Shown here: positions 58,305 to 64,000 of the stretch, in pieces
Layout of the letters: each line of letters begins with the position of its first letter
Numbering within the stretch: position 1 is the stretch's first letter
Assembly: GCF_011745365.1 (NCBI RefSeq)
Contig: NW_024468909.1
Span: forward strand, 496,001-560,000
Source: Cryphonectria parasitica EP155
Lineage: Eukaryota > Ascomycota > Sordariomycetes > Diaporthales > Cryphonectriaceae
Direction: 5' to 3'
DNA length: 64,000 bases
The notes under the pieces: generated by a model
Told to the model about the DNA's origin: nothing
The model's database searches: none
The model's input: the letters and a program-made list of their open reading frames with translations, nothing else
Made by a program: the position numbers and the translations under genes

Positions 58305-60038
58305 TTCCCAAGAGAAAGAAGAATAAATGAGGAGCGGGAACTCGACTTTCTGTTGTTGTTGTTGTTTAAGGGCGGTGATTTGCATTTGGTGTTGCTGAAG
58401 CATCTTTCTGGAAAGGAGGAGGTCTGGACTTATAGAGCCAAGTCAAGCACGGAGTTTGCAGGACACAACAGGACAAAGGACAGGGCAGGTCTGGGGTCAG
58501 GCTGGGTCCAGGTGTGATTTATCTCTTCTCGTCTTCTTACTTTTTCATTTTCCCCACCGCTCTTCTGATTGGAAGGCCGGAGTTATGGCTCCGGAGCAAA
58601 AAGTAAATATCATCGAAAACTTGGCGGAAACATACAGGACACGTTCATCAGGTGTTTCCAGCACACTTGATGAAGGGAAGCGGGGGGTTTCCCCCGTGGG
58701 TAGGATCTGGAAGGTGGGCGATGGCTGTTGAAGTCATATGGAATTAAAATACTTTTTACTCTGCCAAGGCATCATAGGCTTCATTACATATTAATCAATG
58801 CAAAGGGCTGCAGGATGTCCCCCCCCCCCCCCCCAATTTATGTCTCTTGAGGGATGGCCGACGTGTATTGTTTTGAAACTACACACACAAGCCACGGTCG
58901 TGATCGATATAGCTGTTGATTGAAATATCTATCGATAGGATTCGGAGAATACTTGATATCCATGATTGCAGTATAATTACCACTGTTGGGGAAGTCAGCC
59001 AGAGTCTTTCACTTGTCATTCGAATTTGTGTTACCATAGCTATTCGACTTTTCGTTATGACTTCCAAAGGTCCCTAGATTGGCACGTGGGTTTGTGGCTT
59101 ACGACATTTGCCCCTCCACACCTCGGTAGAGGAAACACTCAACCCCCCCACCCCCCTCCTTCCCCCCTGTAGCTGGATTGATAGCGGCGGCACAGCGGCA
59201 TTGACAGCGACGCGTCCACTAAAAGGTCCCCTGGAAGTACCACAGTATAGAGCCAAGAGAGGGCCTGCAGCCCAATCACAGGGCCTCGGACGGGCTGTGA
59301 TAAGTGGGAATTCCCATACAGTAATTACGAAATACCTAGGGAAAGGAAACACGCACCCACCCACATTCGGATGTCCCACGACCCGTTGTCCGTCGTTCCA
59401 TTGACTTCCTATTCCACTATAACACACACACTCACTACCGAGTCTGCACGGGACGAGACGAGATCTGTTTCGCTCAAAACTTCTTCCCACAAGCACAACA
59501 CCAACACTATCGTTGCACACTTCTATTTTCAGCGTTTCTCTCCCCCCCCCCCACCCAATCAGATGACGACGAGCTCTTTGTGTGCTCTGACGACGACATT
59601 CTTGGTCATGACTCTTTTGCAGTGAGGAAGGACAACGCAACGACCTGCTACGATTAGGGTCTACTCTTTTTTTTTCTTTTTTTTTTAATCCTTTCTCCCT
59701 CTCAACTCGCTCCCTCGATCGTCCACTCGCCTAGCAACAAGTATTTTGTTTCACTGTGACTTCACGATTCAGAGTGAAATGTTCCACGCGTCCAGAACGA
59801 CGAACCGCCTCAGGCACCACCATCAACACCACATCTTCCACCAACATACTTGAGAGAAGCTTGAACGACAAGACTCTCCTGCCAATCGATCCTCCCATCC
59901 CCCCCCCCCCCCCACCTCCTTCTCCTGCGCCTACTCCACCTCCACGAGGTCCCATCCACGACCTACCACGACCTCAACAGCCATCCTCCTTCTTCTTCTC
60001 TCCTGCTCTCTCGACCAGCAGACCATTAGCTCACGCCA
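58305..60038. promoter_or_regulatory. Intergenic region upstream of the GPHR-like gene
   Basis: 1.7 kb with C runs near 58819-58834 and around 59535 and 59899, T/C-rich segments after 59660, and no gene. Short frames (59074-59640 minus and others) lack features. The stretch just before 60039 is C/T-rich, consistent with a transcription start. Confidence 0.45.
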
Positions 60039-61868
60039 ATGAAACCGTTCTCGTCGTCCTCGTCGTCCTCCTGCGATGATACCGCCTGCAGTGCTGTCCC
60101 TCCCTCCACGACCATAGGGACGGTCCTCTCCCTCTCGCCCTTCCTCGCCACCTTTGTCCTCGTTTCCGTCACCGTCTCGCGTACCCTCTTTCCGCGCCTA
60201 TCTCGCTTCAACGCCGTCCGCGATGGCGAAGACCACCTCCTCCCGGCCTCGGCACCCCCGACCCTGCAACAGGTCCACGCCGAGCACGGCTCCAAGTCTC
60301 TCCGCCGCCGCGTCGCCGCCACCACCTTCGCCACCACCATCGGCCTGGCCACCGTGCTGGGCGAGCTAATCCTCTCTGAGATCGCCGATGTCGTCTCTGC
60401 CGGCGCCCGCGATACTGCCCTGGGCATCGTTGTGCCCACGCTACTCGTCGTCCTCGTCGTCCTCATCCCTTTCCTCGAGATCCAGAGTGTCCTTGCCGCC
60501 TCCGGCCTGTGCAGCTTTCAGCGTTCCTCCCGTGGCCGGTTTCCCCGCTGGGCCTGGACCCTGCAGACCCTCGGTTTTGGTCTCTGGCTCCTTGTCTTTT
60601 GGAGCATCGGCAAGGCCGTCCCCGCGGGCGCTGCTGGCGGAGCTGCCGACCAGGCCGACGGGTTTCTGTACTCGCGTGCCGCCAGGCTCAAGGGCAGTTT
60701 CGACGCCACGGGCATCTCGATCGCGACACGGTGGCGCGAGGGCAGCTCCTCCTCCAGCGGCAGCGGCAGCCTCGACGGCTGGTGGACGGCAGACACGCTG
60801 GCGCGGGCATGCCTCGAGCGCATCGGGGTCATTGGGATTTCGCTCATGGCGCTGCTGTCCGGGTTCGCCAGCGTGAGCAGCCCGTGGTACACGCTCATGG
60901 ACAGCACGGCGCGGCGGAGGCGGCCTGTCACGGATGCCGACGTTGCGCGGAAGCAGGCCGGCCTGGACGCCACGGGAGAGCTGCTGCTGACCAAGAGGCA
61001 CCGCCTGCGGTCGCTACAGACCAAGATGGCGGCCACCACCGAGTCGAGCCCCACTGCGAGGTCTCCTGGCGGCGTCATGGGCAAGATTGTCGGCTCGCTC
61101 AAGGGCATGGGCGGCGGCGGGGCCGGGGGCGGCGACGCAGCCGAGGTGAAAGCCCTGCAGCTGGAGATCTCGGGCTTGGAGACGATGGAGACGAGCCTGG
61201 GCTCGTCACTGGCCGCGCTGCGCAATAGGCAGGCCGCAGAGGCCCGCGCAGGCACGGCAGTCGGTAGGCTGCTTGCGGTGCCGGCGTACGTCTTCAGCAT
61301 CTACTGCATCTACCGCATCCTCGCCACCTCGCTCACCTCGTTCCGCCGCCTCTACTACCCCGCCTCGGCCGCCTTCTCCTCGTCGGACCCCATCAACCGC
61401 TTCCTCGGCCTGCTCGCCAAGCACTGGGACCCCAAGCTCGACCAGACCGCCTGGGCCCGCCAGATCTCCTTCCTCCTCTCCGGCGTCATCCTCATTGCCT
61501 CCGCCAACGCCGTCGTCCAGACCTTCCACATCTTTGCCCGCTGGGCCCCGGGCCTCCTGCACCAGGCCCAGGCCAACCTCGCCCTCATCATCGGCCAGAT
61601 CAGCGCCACCTATGTCATCAGCGCCGGCCTGCTGCTCCGCTCCAACCTGCCCCGCGACGTCGGCAGCGCCGTCGGCCATGCCCTCGAGAGCGCCCTTGAG
61701 CCCGGCTTCGTCGACCGCTGGTTCGAGTCGTGGTTCCTCTTCAGCTCTGCCGCCACTGCGATGGGCATCTGGGTCGGCAGGAGGATACATGGGCCGGGAG
61801 GCGGCTTTGGCGAGTGGGGGGAGTGGGATGAGTTTGTCGGCGAGGAGATGGGCGAGAAGAGGGCATGA
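60039..61868 (+). CDS. GPHR/GTG-type multipass membrane protein (Golgi pH regulator family)
   Basis: Single exon, 609 aa, ATG in GCCAATG. The family layout is clear: two or three N-terminal helices (TVLSLSPFLATFVLVSV, FATTIGLATVLGELIL, TALGIVVPTLLVVLVVLIPF), the WAWTLQTLGFGLWLLVFWSIG segment, the loop GVIGISLMALLSGFASVSSPW typical of the GPHR N-terminal domain, a central coiled coil (about 300-395), and the C-terminal ABA-GPCR-like domain with FSIYCIYRILATSLTSFRRL, SFLLSGVILIASANAVVQT and SATYVISAGLLLRSNLP. Mammalian GPHR is a Golgi anion channel and plant GTG1/2 bind G-alpha and abscisic acid; fungal function is little known. Length and topology are usual. A Gly/Ser-rich insertion lies near 230-245 and a Gly-rich one near 345-365. 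Confidence 0.93.
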   Translation: MKPFSSSSSSSCDDTACSAVPPSTTIGTVLSLSPFLATFVLVSVTVSRTLFPRLSRFNAVRDGEDHLLPASAPPTLQQVHAEHGSKSLRRRVAATTFATTIGLATVLGELILSEIADVVSAGARDTALGIVVPTLLVVLVVLIPFLEIQSVLAASGLCSFQRSSRGRFPRWAWTLQTLGFGLWLLVFWSIGKAVPAGAAGGAADQADGFLYSRAARLKGSFDATGISIATRWREGSSSSSGSGSLDGWWTADTLARACLERIGVIGISLMALLSGFASVSSPWYTLMDSTARRRRPVTDADVARKQAGLDATGELLLTKRHRLRSLQTKMAATTESSPTARSPGGVMGKIVGSLKGMGGGGAGGGDAAEVKALQLEISGLETMETSLGSSLAALRNRQAAEARAGTAVGRLLAVPAYVFSIYCIYRILATSLTSFRRLYYPASAAFSSSDPINRFLGLLAKHWDPKLDQTAWARQISFLLSGVILIASANAVVQTFHIFARWAPGLLHQAQANLALIIGQISATYVISAGLLLRSNLPRDVGSAVGHALESALEPGFVDRWFESWFLFSSAATAMGIWVGRRIHGPGGGFGEWGEWDEFVGEEMGEKRA

Positions 61869-63329
61869 TTACCAAACGGGCAAAAGCGAAATGGAAGAGG
61901 GAAGACAGGGAAGAAATATACCTTTTATGTATGTGTGTAAATCTGGTCGGAGTTTTGGCTTGTTATTTCATTGTATGATAGCAGCAAGCAGCAACCAGAA
62001 ACGAAACCAGCGAGTCTGTGTCGATAGAACTGATTGACTGTGTCTATATATATATGTATATCATTCCCCCTTTTCTCACCCAACATCGTCACGTTCCTCG
62101 TGGTGAATGAATTCCTTCTATTATTCAGAGCCAACCCAGCGTGTGCCTTGTCTCCTGCAATCAGGCTATCCTTCGCATGGACAGCCAGTACCCGAGGGAA
62201 ACCGAGAACTGTCAAAACTGCCTCGCCTTGCCTTGTGGCTCTGGTATTAGTGATACAAGGCGGGCTTGCGTACGTACGTGCGTGGCAGGGCCTCTCACGG
62301 CCCAGCCCATGGACATGAGATAAATGATAAATGAAGAAAGCACGGTTTGAATTCTATGAGAACTGGGGTTGGAGGTCAGATACGCCTCGTCTATCATCCG
62401 GTTGCAGCAACGTCTCCGAGTTTTTGAAAGGAAAAATCAAGCAACATGTCAACAGAGTCCTCCCCACCCCCACTGCTCCCTCCCTTTCTCCTCTCTGTCT
62501 CTCTCTCTGGCCACGTCGACCATCACAATATATCTTCAGGTGGAATCAAGCCCCCTTCTTATGAATCAACAATGACAACTTGTATCACGGCGATTCATTC
62601 CCTATCAATAACCCTCTAAACCCCTTTTGTATTGCGTTGCTCAGTGGCAGGCCATCATCACCTTCTCAACCACACAACACCACACCAAAGCATCCATCTT
62701 CTGTCCAACCCCACCTTGTTCCCTTGTCCATCTTGACAGGTCAACCTTAGCCCGGAGACCAAGGTCTCTCCTCATCATATCCGTCCCAGACATCAAAAAT
62801 ATGTGCCCTAGAAAGGAAAAAGAAGAAAGAAAAAAAGATCACATGCCAACCCTTCCTCCTCTTTCGTTGATGACAAAAGGCTGCAAGGCTGAAGAGTTAC
62901 GAAGATATGGAATCAACCAAACCAGGAGCTGCAAAGATGAAGAGTCATATGAGGATGACCTGAATGGAGAGAGGAAAGGAAAATATTGGAGACAAGTCGA
63001 GCAAAAAAAGGATGCTGAGAAAAAGACCCTGCCACGCCTAAGACCGCGCCACCTTTTCAAACCCTGATCTTTTTTATTCCGAAAAGTCAATAGATGAAAG
63101 AGAATCATCAGAACCATGTCTGCCATGTGGGAGAAGGAGGCCAATCTTTATCTTGTATCAAAGAGCTCTCCGGCCAAAGCAGTGTCGAATTTTTGACATG
63201 AGGTCAGATTAGGAAGAAACACTCCCAGGGTAAATCGTGCCTCTTTTTTTCTTCTCTTTTTTTGTGGACTGCTGAAGCCGTGAACACCTGAAAACAATGG
63301 TCGAGGTGGCGGGGTATATCACGAATCTC
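61869..63329. other. Intergenic DNA between GPHR and eIF4B genes
   Basis: 1.46 kb between the convergent 3' ends of GPHR and the eIF4B gene. It has a TATATATATGTATAT patch near 62045 and no recognised gene. The frame at 62627-63067 looks like 3' flank sequence. Confidence 0.45.
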
Positions 63330-64000
63330 TCAAGAAGGGACAGGGCGGCCGCGGCGGCCCTTGGCTGAGGTAGACACGGTCGTCCAACCATCAGCATCGA
63401 CAACTGGGGTTGTAGGAGTCGAGGGCTGCTGATCGCTGCCTCGTCGCTGCTCGTTACCTCTGCGGCTGGGCTGGCGACCCTCGAATGAGCGTCCTCCTCT
63501 AGAGGCACCACCTCCGCGACGATCACCTCGGGATCCGCCAGGGGCACCACGGGCAGCGCCAGAGGAGCGCCAGTTGCCGCTATCATTGGCCCGAGACTTG
63601 AAGGGTGCACGGTCATCGGCAGACTCGCGAGATCGAACAGGGATCTTCTGCTCCGACCCGTTCACACCGTTTTCAGCGGCAGTCCCCGTGGTCTCAACAT
63701 CCTTGGGAGCAGCCTCGGCGGAATCGGTGGCCTCGGCGGAATCGGTGGCCTCGGCGGCCTCGGCAGCCGGAGCATCCTCAGCAGGAGCTGGGGCATCGGC
63801 CTCGGCAGCGGGCTCGGCAGCAGGCTCGGCAGCCTCGGCGGCAGCCTTCTCAGAGGCCTCCTTGGCAGCTGCCTCCTTAGCCAGCCGCTTCTCCTCCTTG
63901 GCCTTCTCCTCGGCTTCCTTCTTCTCCTGCAGCTCCTTCTGTTTCTTCTCCTCGATCTCTCGCTCACGGGCGGCAGTATCAATAGGCCTAGCAGCACCGA
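63330..64000 (-). CDS. Eukaryotic translation initiation factor 4B, C-terminal part (cut by window edge)
   Basis: The open frame runs from the right edge to the stop at 63330, about 223 residues without a start. It begins GAARPIDTAAREREIEEKKQ, then a Lys/Glu/Ala-rich helix (AEEKAKEEKRLAKEAAAKEA), an Ala/Glu-rich stretch with a doubled AEATDS unit, then EQKIPVRSRESADDRAPFKSR, an RGG-like Gly/Arg-rich segment (GGSRGDRRGGGASRGGRSFEG) and DADGWTTVSTSAKGRRGRP. This order is that of the fungal eIF4B/Tif3 C-terminus. eIF4B binds RNA and stimulates the eIF4A helicase in translation initiation. The N-terminal RRM and central repeats lie outside the window. It is the third translation-initiation or ribosome gene on the right half. 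Confidence 0.85.
   Translation of the reverse strand, partial: GAARPIDTAAREREIEEKKQKELQEKKEAEEKAKEEKRLAKEAAAKEASEKAAAEAAEPAAEPAAEADAPAPAEDAPAAEAAEATDSAEATDSAEAAPKDVETTGTAAENGVNGSEQKIPVRSRESADDRAPFKSRANDSGNWRSSGAARGAPGGSRGDRRGGGASRGGRSFEGRQPSRRGNEQRRGSDQQPSTPTTPVVDADGWTTVSTSAKGRRGRPVPS

Overview
The window is nuclear DNA of a filamentous ascomycete (Pezizomycotina, most likely a Sordariomycete). The evidence is short introns (58-118 nt where I could place both ends) with GTAAGT-type donors and CTRAC-type branch points, A/C-rich Kozak contexts (CAACCATG, CACAATG), pyrimidine-rich tracts before starts, and fungal-specific families: an AA9 polysaccharide monooxygenase, a PEX11C-like protein, a DUF7708-like STAND-type protein and a fungal eIF4B tail. 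Species cannot be read from the sequence. Most multi-exon genes were rebuilt by eye by joining exons so that frame, splice signals and family similarity agree; coordinates given per gene are the gene span, with exon joins in the evidence.

Layout. 0.6-4.2 kb: a catechol-O-methyltransferase-like gene and an Old Yellow Enzyme gene, divergently transcribed. 5.2-9.0 kb: a DUF4385 protein and a low-complexity basic/Ser-rich hypothetical protein. 9.0-15.1 kb: a gene-poor stretch with microsatellites. 15.2-20.0 kb: a BTB/POZ protein and a TspO-like membrane protein ending 105 bp apart tail to tail, then an HGSNAT/DUF1624-type multipass membrane acyltransferase-like protein. 20.3-23.8 kb: two divergent paralogous secreted proteins of unknown function. 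26.6 kb: an intron-containing tRNA-Val(AAC). 28.4-30.2 kb: an AA9 LPMO with a long Ser/Thr-rich tail that carries five acidic single-cysteine modules. 30.7-37.1 kb: a large AAA+ ATPase (DUF7025 type) head to head with a four-exon DUF7708-like STAND-type protein whose P-loop looks degenerate. 38.7-41.4 kb: PEX11C-like and a probable GPI-anchored Ser/Thr-rich protein. 43.9-49.7 kb: EFL1/RIA1 (60S maturation GTPase) head to head with eIF3 subunit l. 49.7-54.2 kb: gene-poor. 54.2-64 kb: a low-complexity hypothetical protein, a universal-stress-protein-domain protein, a GPHR/GTG-type membrane protein, and at the right edge the C-terminal part of eIF4B.

How the genes fit together. Translation and ribosome biogenesis is over-represented on the right (EFL1, eIF3l, eIF4B, tRNA in the middle). 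Secretion and cell-surface functions (LPMO, the secreted paralog pair, GPI protein) sit in the middle. No polyketide synthase, NRPS or terpene synthase is present, so the methyltransferase and flavin reductase at the left are better read as xenobiotic/aromatic metabolism than as a biosynthetic cluster. The best candidates for something undescribed are the head-to-head AAA+/STAND-like pair, the acidic cysteine repeats of the LPMO tail, the divergent secreted paralogs, and a dispersed 10-12 bp palindrome-like motif in the gene-free DNA.
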